Assembly (NCBI GenBank): GCA_021203065.1
Contig: JAJQBX010000018.1
Location: 331,796-395,795 of the forward strand
Direction of reading: 5' to 3'
DNA: 64,000 bases
Origin: Oscillospiraceae bacterium
Lineage (GTDB): Bacteria; Bacillota; Clostridia; Oscillospirales; Ruminococcaceae
Numbering within the stretch: the first letter of the stretch is position 1; every line of letters starts with the position of its first letter. This document shows, one piece after another, positions 29,872 through 38,189 of the stretch. The translations under genes and the position numbers were made by a program. The notes beneath the pieces are model-generated. The model saw nothing but the letters and a program-made list of their open reading frames with translations, did not search any database and was not told the origin of the DNA.

Positions 29872-30918
29872 TCAACGCTCCGTTGTAAAGTGAGACGAGC
29901 AAACGAGTCTTCCTCCAGACACCGTTCCTCCGCAGAACAGGCAATGTCCGTACCTTTTGCGAAGATATATCTCGTGCCCCATCTGCCACTGATTCATTGC
30001 ATTTACAAGCACATCAGGAGAGATGCAGAACGGTCTTCCGTCTGTGAGAATCCGAAGACATTCTGTCGGTGTCGGTATTTTTCTTGCCAGCTCACTCTGA
30101 GACGGAGAACGGGTTTTGGTCACTACATCTGTCTTAAGGAAATCGAGTGCTTTCGACGGAGCAACGGAAAGAAGATTTCCAATTCCCCAACAATAAGGGA
30201 CATCCTGCTTATCAGCTTCATAGGCATCGATATTGAGAAAAGCATGTGTGCCGATTGGCTCCCTGTGCAGAGCACTTGTAAGTACCTCGACGCTCCCTGT
30301 ACTTTCATAGCTCAGATAGAAATAATCTCCGCCAAAGAGAGCCCTCCCGCCAAGTCTGCGCTTGCGGATAATCCAGCTGTAACCGGGGCGGCTGACTTCC
30401 ATGAGCCTTTTCAGATATTTCATATTTACTGCATTGATATATTCCTGCAAGCCGGGATCAGTCGACCATGTCAGGTCTCTCACCTTGTCCATCCCGCCAT
30501 AAAGCATAATGAGATATACAGCAGTATTTGCGGTCTGCTTCAGCACTTCGATATAGTCCATTATGTCTTTCTTTGGCAGAACCGTTATGCTGTCAGTGAA
30601 AGGCTCAGGAGAACGGAGAAGTCCCACGCAGAGGGACGCCTCGTTTTCTATCATTTCATTGGTCTGACGAATGCTTTGCAGCGTCTGCAATGCGTCATAG
30701 GGATTGGCTCTGAGCTTGTTTATAAGCTGTTCTCCTCTATCTCTCATAGTCCTTCCGATGCCAGAATAGAAGCTATAATCATCGAGAAAGCCCTCCAGCC
30801 TGATAACGTCATCATCCTGTGTGATCGCATCTTCATACAGCCTATTCAGTTCGGCATCGTGTCCATTGGTCTCACGGCGCAATATATTCAAAAGATAAAT
30901 TACTTTCTTTGCATCCAT
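29872..30918 (-). CDS. Unrecognised protein with C-terminal zinc-binding motif
   Basis: I do not recognise this 348-residue protein. The N-terminal part is helical (LLNILRRETNG...DDDVIRLEGFLDDY). The middle (about 175-240) may be beta-rich (RKRRLGGRALFGGDYFYLSYEST). The C-terminus has CLFCGGTVSGGRLVCSSHF, a likely CxxC...CxxH zinc site. No membrane segment. It sits between the small gene at 30938 and the radical-SAM gene with almost no spacing, so it belongs to the operon. The ribosome site is AAGGATG. Confidence 0.65.
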   Translation of the reverse strand: MDAKKVIYLLNILRRETNGHDAELNRLYEDAITQDDDVIRLEGFLDDYSFYSGIGRTMRDRGEQLINKLRANPYDALQTLQSIRQTNEMIENEASLCVGLLRSPEPFTDSITVLPKKDIMDYIEVLKQTANTAVYLIMLYGGMDKVRDLTWSTDPGLQEYINAVNMKYLKRLMEVSRPGYSWIIRKRRLGGRALFGGDYFYLSYESTGSVEVLTSALHREPIGTHAFLNIDAYEADKQDVPYCWGIGNLLSVAPSKALDFLKTDVVTKTRSPSQSELARKIPTPTECLRILTDGRPFCISPDVLVNAMNQWQMGHEIYLRKRYGHCLFCGGTVSGGRLVCSSHFTTER

Positions 30919-30937
30919 TCCGCTTCATCCTTATCCG

Positions 30938-31384
30938 TCATTTGTCGTACTGCTGCAGTATCTGAGCAAATGCTATATATCTCGGGTCGTTCGGAGAGTA
31001 TGACAGAGCTAAGCTGATATGCTGCAATGCTTCGATCCTTTCGGTTTCTCCTCTTCCGCCACTCAAAGCCAGAATTGCCAGAAGAAATTCCCTGTCTCCG
31101 CAGTAATTCATTCTGGACAGACTCCGACTCAGCTTGGGGCTATTATATCCCGAGCCGCCTTTCATAGTCAGCTCATAAATGGCGTCAGACATTGCCGTTT
31201 GGTTTGACGCCATGAAACCGGCGGTATTACTGTCAGGAGCAGGTTCTTCCGTTACAGTTATTTTCCTGCCTCTTGAGCGGAGAATATCCCGGGCGGTGCT
31301 ATTTTGCTCATATTCTGCGGCAAGAGTGTAGCACTCCTTAAGCAAGGATGACTCCATGCTGCCAAGATTGTCAGAATCTTTCAT
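30938..31384 (-). CDS. Unrecognised helical protein of the 14-gene operon
   Basis: A 148-residue soluble protein with no recognised domain. The sequence is mostly helical. The C-terminal part (GDREFLLAILALSGGRGETERIEALQHISLALSYSPNDPRYIAFAQIL) resembles a pair of TPR-like helices. The start is taken at the ATG seven bases after GGAGG; two upstream in-frame starts (31408, 31399) lie before or inside the ribosome site. A gap of 59 bases separates it from the upstream two-TM gene, and I see no terminator there. Confidence 0.6.
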   Translation of the reverse strand: MKDSDNLGSMESSLLKECYTLAAEYEQNSTARDILRSRGRKITVTEEPAPDSNTAGFMASNQTAMSDAIYELTMKGGSGYNSPKLSRSLSRMNYCGDREFLLAILALSGGRGETERIEALQHISLALSYSPNDPRYIAFAQILQQYDK

Positions 31385-31443
31385 TTTTTCATCCTCCATA
31401 ACAAGCAAGCAGGAGGGAGCGACTTCCCTCCCGCTGTCTGCAG

Positions 31444-31776
31444 TCAGATTTTTCTGTTATTGTTTATTGTGCTGGTGAGCTGCCTCAGTGCTGATTCCAC
31501 TTTCCCTGCGACTGCAGAAGCACTTGAGTGCACAAGGTATGCTCCAATAATTCCGCCGATTATAAGACATACTCCAATAAACCACGCATTAAAGATACAA
31601 AAGACAATGCCGACAAAAGAAATGATCAGCAACCAAAAAGATTTTGTCTTGTCCATGCTTGCTTTTTCAAAGGCATTATTTCCTAATCTTGTCGCTTCTT
31701 TGCACAAATCTGCGTGAGCAATGGAAATCTCGCTTTCGCACCTGTTGATTGCGCCTTTTGCTTCCTGAACTGTCAT
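31444..31776 (-). CDS. Small two-TM protein of the 14-gene operon
   Basis: A 110-residue protein. The N-terminal 45 residues are helical and charged (AKGAINRCESEISIAHADL). Two membrane helices follow (about 46-84: WLLIISFVGIVFCIFNAW and a Gly/Ile-rich second helix), and the C-terminus is helical again. It is the only clear integral membrane protein of the operon, lies directly downstream of the FtsK-like gene, and could be its membrane anchor. AAAGGAGG lies before the ATG. No family recognised. Confidence 0.65.
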   Translation of the reverse strand: MTVQEAKGAINRCESEISIAHADLCKEATRLGNNAFEKASMDKTKSFWLLIISFVGIVFCIFNAWFIGVCLIIGGIIGAYLVHSSASAVAGKVESALRQLTSTINNNRKI

Positions 31777-31790
31777 TTATAATTCCTCCT

Positions 31791-34700
31791 TTATTCACTG
31801 ATAGCCTTTTCATACGCTACTGAATATCTGTCTATCCATTCCTTTGCAGGGATGTCGTATGGACGGAAATGAGTGTTTCTGACATCGTTATTGATGTCCA
31901 TATACACTGCGCTCTTTCCCTTTAAGTTCTTTGAGGGAGCTTCCGAGACAAGATTATCCATCGAATCGTCATCAAGGTCATATGCGATGCGCTTGCCAAA
32001 CATTCCGTCGTAGCTGTCGCCGAGAATGTTTTCTATGCTCCTGATTCCCTCGCCCCAGACGATGCTGCTGACGCCTAACTTCGGACCATATGTGAGGATT
32101 CTCTGAAACTTCTCTAACGTACTCAGACCGTCGCTGTCATCATCATAGATTCTGTGAGTGCGCAGCTTTCTTGCTCTGTTGATGCCAAAGAACATCAGGA
32201 AAAGCCGATCAGAGGTAGACTTTCTTCCCTCGGAGCGTGCCATGACCTCATCGTACACAGTATTTATCATGCCTTCAATATCACCGACGCCGGTGATTCC
32301 AATCTGATTCTTAAAGCTGTCCCTGAGATACCTGAAGTCACACTCATCATCCGAAATTTCATCGGCAAACAGGTCTACAATATAGACAAGCTTATTCCTC
32401 TTGTCGTTTTCGGAATGAAGCTCCTCGTAAAGAACGCTCATGGCTGAAAACTCAAACAGACTGAGAGCCATCTTTTCATCTCTTGTTACGATAAGAAGAT
32501 TGTCGCTTTCCTTTGGACGAAGCTCGGAAATAAACTGAGTCTTCTTGCCAAAGCCTTGTCCGAGAAGCAAGCCGTAGCTGTCCGAGGAGCTTGTCAGAGG
32601 CTGAACGGTATCCGGACCGACATTTATCAGCTGGTTGAAGCAGTTATAGTAGTTGTCCTCTGCGTTTGTCAGCATGATTCTTGTATTCAGATTCTTGTAA
32701 AGCTCAGCAACGGCGGGATCTCTGTAGTACTCATCCAGACACTCCAAAAGCTTCTTGCGTTCTTGCTCTTCGAGGTAGCTTACCTGGAAGAAATTATTGG
32801 CAGACTCCACGCCTCCTCCGTTATTGTAAATAGCTGAACCCGCATCATCATCTCGCCGCAAAACCTCGGCAGCGGTGTTATCGCTGCTCAGGATAGATGA
32901 AATGCCTTCTTCAGCACCCTTTATCGCAATGCGGATTGACATCTGGCTGAAATATGCTTCAAGACCAGAACAATTACGGAAGTCCTGACATGCAAGAATC
33001 AGATGAATTCCCATCGCACGTCCCTGCATTACAAGCCTGTTGATGCAGGAAAGACAATCAGCACTTATCGAGTCACTTTCATCACTCTTGCGGAACAGCT
33101 CCTGTACTTCGTCGAATATCAGAATCAGCTTAGGAATTTTGGGAACGTCCGAAAGCTCAGAATAGCCGTTAATATCTGATTTGCCATAGCGGCTGAAATA
33201 TTTGGTTCTCGTTTCAAGCTCATTGCAGAGCTCTTTGAGCACATTAAGACCGAATTCACGCTCACTGTTCAATGCGACAACACGAAGCGATGGAAGCCTG
33301 TATTGTGTATATATGTTGAACTCAACACCCTCCTTGAAGTCGAGAAGATACAGCTCCACTTCATCCGGAGAGTAGCTTATCATTGTGCTCATGATGAGAG
33401 TATGCAGAAGAGTTGATTTTCCGGCACCGGTTTTGCCTGCTATAAGCGCATGGTGCTCGGTGCTGCCGCCGCCTCTGCCCAAAACCATCTTGACAACATC
33501 GTTGGCACCCTTGATACCCAAAGGAATGTCAATCTCATCATGATTTCCCGTAAACCAGTTGTTGCTGTCATAGATGTCCGACTTAAACATATCCTCAAAC
33601 TTCTCTATCTTTCCACGTCTGCGGTCAATTTCATCGCTGAGCAGGTACAGGATGTTGTCCTTGTTTTCTAAGACATCGGACATGTCATCCAACTGCAGGA
33701 ACAATCCCTCATTCTTCTCTCCTACTAATAGCAACTTTTCGCCGATGGCTCTGGTTTCAACTACACTCTGAGATATTTCAGTAACCAGAGTTTCATTTCT
33801 CTGCATCAGCTTGCCGAGTTCCACATCATTTGCACAGATAAGCACACAGACACCAAGAGAAGCACTGTTTCTTACGATGGCATGAAGGTCTTTGAGTGCG
33901 GTATCGTTGAAGCCGGTCGGGAAGTCGGTGATTGCAAGCACCCTTACAGCTTCCTTTTTCAGTCTGCTTTCCTTGTCGGTGCCATATGCTTGGGTCATAT
34001 TTTCGAGTTTCTGGCGGAACGTTGCTATGGCGTTCTCGATGTCACGCTCCTTGCTCCAGATTTTTGTGTCGATGATTCTGGAGGCATTGGGACCCTTTGC
34101 GAGCCTTGGAATATCGGGAAAGCTTGCGCCCATCTCAAGCGGGTCGATCATCGTTGCTTCAAGCTTGCCTGCCGGGAAAGACATGAACAGCTTCAGAAGA
34201 AGCGGTTGCATCATGTTCTGAACTGTCGTTCTCTCATCTGGAGAGTAGCGGATCATGAGGGATATTCCATCGTCAAGGCTCTGGCTGTAGGGAATTCTGA
34301 CTGTGTATGAACCGGCTTCTCTTCTGCCGAATTCATCCGCCTGAGTCTCGACGGCTTGTATAACTGTCATATCATCCTTGCTCTGATTGGGTATGGAGCA
34401 ACCGATAGTTCCAAGCATAATCTGTTCTGGAATCAGATCACGGCACTCATAGCGAGCTCCATTGAACCTTGTGGACATAACTCCCTGAGCATAAGCTTTG
34501 ATTGTGGCTTTATTGAAGCCGGAAGCGATGTCGGCACGGCGATCTTCGCAGATGCTTCTGTTTTTGGCTTCAAAGCTACGCTCTGTCTGTTCATCTCTTT
34601 CGATCTGCTCACGGCGTGCCTTGTCAATCTTTTCGTTTCTTACTCTTTCAGCTTCGGCAATGCTGCACTCGCACAAGGCTTTATATGCGTTGATTTTCGC

Positions 34701-35489
34701 ACCGATAGCCTTCTGCACTTTATCATTTGCTTGGCGAACGTTGGTCAACGAATAGCTCACAGCACCCCTGACCTCAGAGGCGTTTTCGGGCATATTCGCC
34801 TGAAAGATCTCACAGCCCTGAACAACGTTATTGGCAGCGGTGCGTCTGGTTCCTGTTAAACTAACATTTCTGTCGCGCTCTTCCTGACATTCTTTCTTTT
34901 CAGATTCGCATTCTCTGTTTGCACTCATGACTTCCGATTCATAAACTTTCTGGCTCTGAGCCTTATTCCGCTCATATTCCTTGCGTGCATTCGCAAGCTC
35001 CTGTCTGAATGCAGAGGTATGCTGCCTGAGTGCCATAAGCGCAGTGGTTGCCTGCTTGTGACCATAAGGCATGTCCCGCCAGTTCATCCAAGGGCGAATC
35101 GTGTCATCGCCAGCAACACTTACAGATCTTCCAGCCACAACATCGGAATTCAGAACGGACGAAAGCACATCCGCAAACTCAGCCATAGTCTCACTTCTGC
35201 CCTCATCGCCTGCAGACCCGACAGACGCTTCGGGAATATGCACAGCCGAATCTGGCTTCACAATATCAGATTCCGCAACCGAAACCAGATAGACCTCGCC
35301 CGACGAGCCAATCCCAACAACCTGAACACGAATATCGTCGCCCACTTCCATGCCCTGCTCCTGCACAGCATCCCAGATAATTCCGACCACACCGGGACTA
35401 ACCTCAACAAAAGCCCCATACGGTGCAAAACTTCTGATTGTGCCGGTCAACAGCTGACCAACAGAAAGAACTCCATTCAATTCGCTCAT
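31791..35489 (-). CDS. S1-domain FtsK/EccC-like ATPase
   Basis: A 1232-residue protein. Residues 10-75 are an S1/OB domain (GTIRSFAPYGAFVEVSPG). Residues about 150-320 are long charged coiled coil. About 340-640 look like an FtsK-like module without a P-loop (MIDPLEMGASFPDIPRL). The central module near 660-900 is an intact FtsK/SpoIIIE motor: Walker A AGKTGAGKSTLL (about 685), YLLDFKEGVEF, and Walker B LILIFDEVQEL (about 790). A third degenerate module follows around 960-1230 (LGQGFGKKTQFISEL). Three tandem ATPase-like modules recall EccC/EssC of type VII secretion, but there are no membrane helices or FHA domains in this chain. DNA or protein translocation are both possible. Confidence 0.82.
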   Translation of the reverse strand: MSELNGVLSVGQLLTGTIRSFAPYGAFVEVSPGVVGIIWDAVQEQGMEVGDDIRVQVVGIGSSGEVYLVSVAESDIVKPDSAVHIPEASVGSAGDEGRSETMAEFADVLSSVLNSDVVAGRSVSVAGDDTIRPWMNWRDMPYGHKQATTALMALRQHTSAFRQELANARKEYERNKAQSQKVYESEVMSANRECESEKKECQEERDRNVSLTGTRRTAANNVVQGCEIFQANMPENASEVRGAVSYSLTNVRQANDKVQKAIGAKINAYKALCECSIAEAERVRNEKIDKARREQIERDEQTERSFEAKNRSICEDRRADIASGFNKATIKAYAQGVMSTRFNGARYECRDLIPEQIMLGTIGCSIPNQSKDDMTVIQAVETQADEFGRREAGSYTVRIPYSQSLDDGISLMIRYSPDERTTVQNMMQPLLLKLFMSFPAGKLEATMIDPLEMGASFPDIPRLAKGPNASRIIDTKIWSKERDIENAIATFRQKLENMTQAYGTDKESRLKKEAVRVLAITDFPTGFNDTALKDLHAIVRNSASLGVCVLICANDVELGKLMQRNETLVTEISQSVVETRAIGEKLLLVGEKNEGLFLQLDDMSDVLENKDNILYLLSDEIDRRRGKIEKFEDMFKSDIYDSNNWFTGNHDEIDIPLGIKGANDVVKMVLGRGGGSTEHHALIAGKTGAGKSTLLHTLIMSTMISYSPDEVELYLLDFKEGVEFNIYTQYRLPSLRVVALNSEREFGLNVLKELCNELETRTKYFSRYGKSDINGYSELSDVPKIPKLILIFDEVQELFRKSDESDSISADCLSCINRLVMQGRAMGIHLILACQDFRNCSGLEAYFSQMSIRIAIKGAEEGISSILSSDNTAAEVLRRDDDAGSAIYNNGGGVESANNFFQVSYLEEQERKKLLECLDEYYRDPAVAELYKNLNTRIMLTNAEDNYYNCFNQLINVGPDTVQPLTSSSDSYGLLLGQGFGKKTQFISELRPKESDNLLIVTRDEKMALSLFEFSAMSVLYEELHSENDKRNKLVYIVDLFADEISDDECDFRYLRDSFKNQIGITGVGDIEGMINTVYDEVMARSEGRKSTSDRLFLMFFGINRARKLRTHRIYDDDSDGLSTLEKFQRILTYGPKLGVSSIVWGEGIRSIENILGDSYDGMFGKRIAYDLDDDSMDNLVSEAPSKNLKGKSAVYMDINNDVRNTHFRPYDIPAKEWIDRYSVAYEKAISE

Positions 35490-35537
35490 AATAATACCTC
35501 TTTCCTGTAAATTTTTAGTATATCATAATGCTTCTTC

Positions 35538-35741
35538 TCAATCGAAATTGCCGTCGACATGAAGTGCCCGCACCGGCAGATAATTACTGATTTCCTTTTT
35601 CTCTTCAACAGCTTTCATAAGTGCTTCCAGATATTCATCGGTAGTGCAGGCATAATCGCTCGGAAAAGGCGCATATCCAAAAAGCTCCAAATACTTAAGA
35701 TTATACGGTATGCATTTATCTGCGAATTCCATTGAATTCAT
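35538..35741 (-). CDS. Small acidic protein next to the metallopeptidase gene
   Basis: A 67-residue protein, acidic and probably cytoplasmic (NSMEFADKCIPYNLKYLELF...YLEALMKAVEEKKEI). No recognised family. The ATG at 35741 has AGGAGG nine bases upstream, while codons further upstream run into the preceding gene. Small acidic proteins encoded just after a toxin-like gene are often immunity proteins, so that role for the HExxH protein is a working guess without direct support. Confidence 0.6.
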   Translation of the reverse strand: MNSMEFADKCIPYNLKYLELFGYAPFPSDYACTTDEYLEALMKAVEEKKEISNYLPVRALHVDGNFD

Positions 35742-35754
35742 TTTCTGATTCCTC

Positions 35755-37659
35755 CTAATCATTGATATTGTAGAACTCATTGTACTGCTCATAGATTTTC
35801 GGAAAATAGGTTTTCAGGAAATCCCTTGATGTGCTGTTGTCAAGGCATCGGATTGCGCCAATCTCTGCATATATTTCGCCTCTTCGCATTGAAGCACCGC
35901 CGTCGGGAGTACGTATTCCGTACCTGTCTATACCCATCCAATAGCTATCAGAATGAGTCCACACAGGAATTCCCTTTTTACAAAAGCCGGCAGTTATTTC
36001 CTCGTCATTTCCATTCTCTCCGAATACCGCAAATATCAGGTCAGAGACAGCCTTATCCTTAGCCGCACAAGAACCGCTGATTGCATCACTTAGCATCTCG
36101 TTGAATCTTTTACGCCCTTCAGGAGTTGATCTGTTCATGCTGGCTAAATCCGCCTCAACTGCTGATACAAACTCTGGCTTGTTTGAATCCCATCCCCTTT
36201 GGTGATCCAAAAAATGAGATAGTTCATGCGGCAACGTTTCCTGATATTCGCTATCGTCAGCCTGATCATTCATGAATACCTGCTGCAAGCTCGGAGAATA
36301 GTACGAACAGTTTTTTGCCCACTCACCCTGATCATTGAAACCATAGCCGCTGTCAGTGATTGGCTTGACTTTATCGGCACACTTATTCAATGCCTCAACA
36401 ATTTGCCGGGGAGCTTTTCTGAATGCACGCTCAGCCGCTTTCTCACGCTTAAGTGGAATCTTGCCCTTAAGCGTTGTCGTCATAAGCTCATTTTTCGCAT
36501 TGATTTCTGCTGCAAGTTCTTCAAAATCCGGCACCTTGTGCTCATACAGGTGATATGTACCGTCTTCGCAGTCGGCGGAGAGGATTTCTGTGTACTCCTT
36601 GTCGTATTCTGCGATAACTGCATTCATTAAAGGACCGTCAGCGACGCCCTTGTCACGAAGGTCGTCACGATAGATTTCGAGCATATTGTCGATGTATCTT
36701 CTGCCCTCATCCCAAATCTGTTGAGGCGACTTTTTCCGGACCATCTGTCTTTCCGGCTCTTTCTCAGCTTGCTGCTTCTGACAGAGCAGGATGTTTTGCA
36801 TTGCGTTGAGAATTGCTCTCTTTTCGTCTATCGTCAAGCCCGGATTTTGGAATTCTCCTATCAGCTGATTCATATAGCCGGAGTGCCCGTTTTCGTGTAA
36901 GGAACTGCTTCCGGCTGATATATTTCCGGCTTCAGCACCGGTTATACCGTCATTTTTTTCGTCAGGCTGCAACGAACTCATCCTTGAGCCGACTATACCA
37001 GTACCACTGGCACCATCATCATGCCATGGCTCACCCGTCACCTGACTCTGGTCTGATAGCGATGCCGAAGAGCCTCCATGATAGCTTTGCGCAACCCCGT
37101 TCAGATCAAGGGTGGAATAAGGTGTCACTGTCCAAGGGTTTCCGATACCGCTTCCGCCGACCGGCACATGCTCCGCAGTAGCGTTGATGCCCATGCTTTC
37201 AAGGAGTGCTACTCTTATATCTTCCGCTTCATTCAGCCTTTCAGCCATGCCTTTAGTGAGCTCAAGCGAATCACTGCCAAAAGCAGAGCCTCCTAACCGC
37301 CCAAGCTTTTGCAGATTACTCCGTGCTGTTTTGCTGTACTGTTCTATGCTTTCGACATGTTTTTTCTTGTCACTGTTTATTTTGTCAAAAGTGCCCTGTG
37401 CCACAGAGAGAGCCCGCTGATTCGCCTCCAGCTTGTTCTGGGCTATTGAAAGCTGAGCCTGAGCCTCACGAACATCGCCCTTAGGATTTCCGCTTTCGTC
37501 AGTCTCGCTTGCGGCTGCTAATTGCGCTCTGGCAGCAACAACTGCACTGCTTGCGGACGCAACCTGATTTCTGCAAGCTTTGACCTCACGCTCAGCTTCA
37601 TTACCTTTCTCAATCAGCCCTTCAGCAACTTCTCCGAATTCCTTGAAGCTTTTTGCCAT
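35755..37659 (-). CDS. Coiled-coil / HExxH metallopeptidase-like protein
   Basis: A 634-residue protein in two parts. Residues 1-155 are Ala/Gln-rich helix likely to form coiled coil (VASASSAVVAARAQLAAAS; AQAQLSIAQNKLEANQRAL). A Ser/Gly-rich linker of about 120 residues follows. The C-terminal region (about 300-634) has the zinc-peptidase motif HELSHFLDH near residue 478, and a downstream EIYAEIGA that could give the third ligand. A helical N-terminus plus linker plus enzymatic C-terminus is the layout of LXG/WXG-type secreted toxins. No signal peptide is seen. Whether it is secreted or a self-processing component is open. GGAGG precedes the ATG. Confidence 0.78.
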   Translation of the reverse strand: MAKSFKEFGEVAEGLIEKGNEAEREVKACRNQVASASSAVVAARAQLAAASETDESGNPKGDVREAQAQLSIAQNKLEANQRALSVAQGTFDKINSDKKKHVESIEQYSKTARSNLQKLGRLGGSAFGSDSLELTKGMAERLNEAEDIRVALLESMGINATAEHVPVGGSGIGNPWTVTPYSTLDLNGVAQSYHGGSSASLSDQSQVTGEPWHDDGASGTGIVGSRMSSLQPDEKNDGITGAEAGNISAGSSSLHENGHSGYMNQLIGEFQNPGLTIDEKRAILNAMQNILLCQKQQAEKEPERQMVRKKSPQQIWDEGRRYIDNMLEIYRDDLRDKGVADGPLMNAVIAEYDKEYTEILSADCEDGTYHLYEHKVPDFEELAAEINAKNELMTTTLKGKIPLKREKAAERAFRKAPRQIVEALNKCADKVKPITDSGYGFNDQGEWAKNCSYYSPSLQQVFMNDQADDSEYQETLPHELSHFLDHQRGWDSNKPEFVSAVEADLASMNRSTPEGRKRFNEMLSDAISGSCAAKDKAVSDLIFAVFGENGNDEEITAGFCKKGIPVWTHSDSYWMGIDRYGIRTPDGGASMRRGEIYAEIGAIRCLDNSTSRDFLKTYFPKIYEQYNEFYNIND

Positions 37660-37680
37660 GGATGCTCCTCCTGCCTTTTA

Positions 37681-38175
37681 TCATCCGAAGATTCTTGACA
37701 AGCTATTTTTGAGATTTTCGATTTCCTGCAAGTCTTCCCGAGAAATTCCTTCGACATCGGAAATAATGTCTTCGTATTCACCTGCACTGGTTTCAAGCTT
37801 ATGCGAACCGGTTTCAGCGGCTTCTCTTCCGATTTCGGATACATGAGACGCTCTTTCAAGGCTGGAAATACCAGAGCGGACATTTCCAAGCTCGCCGCTT
37901 GCCGTCTGGGACACATCCCTGCTCTTTTCGGATATTTCCCTACCCTTTGAATCTTCTACCTGTTCAGAGAATCCCTCGTCAAAGCTTCTCTGATACTCAC
38001 TTCCCGTTTCGGTTACACTCTCAATGTCTTCACTGTCCTGAAGCTCGATGCTCTCAAGAATTGCATTGATTTCATCAGCCTGCTCGTTCATCTCACTACC
38101 AAGCTCTATGGCTTCTCTGCCGGTTTCCCTGACCTCGCTGATGCCTTCGTTAAGCTTTAGTTTAAATCCGCCCAT
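37681..38175 (-). CDS. Small helical (WXG/LXG-partner-like) protein
   Basis: A 164-residue acidic, Ser/Glu-rich protein predicted to be almost all helix (REAIELGSEMNEQADEINAI; LERASHVSEIGREAAETGSH). A motif, REAxExGS, occurs twice (about residues 20 and 118), suggesting an internal duplication. No cysteine, membrane helix or enzyme motif. It could be a helical partner of the coiled-coil/HExxH protein encoded 21 bases downstream. AAGGAG precedes the ATG. Family not recognised. Confidence 0.65.
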   Translation of the reverse strand: MGGFKLKLNEGISEVRETGREAIELGSEMNEQADEINAILESIELQDSEDIESVTETGSEYQRSFDEGFSEQVEDSKGREISEKSRDVSQTASGELGNVRSGISSLERASHVSEIGREAAETGSHKLETSAGEYEDIISDVEGISREDLQEIENLKNSLSRIFG

Positions 38176-38189
38176 AGCGCACTCCTTTA

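Noticed and set aside
29890..31017. 375-codon plus-strand open frame
   Set aside because: Antisense to two genes of the fourteen-gene operon; rich in Cys, His and Arg without domain motifs, as expected for a shadow frame.
35490..35537. Internal promoter before the FtsK-like gene
   Set aside because: TATACT is present, but the only -35-like sequence is 13 bases away.
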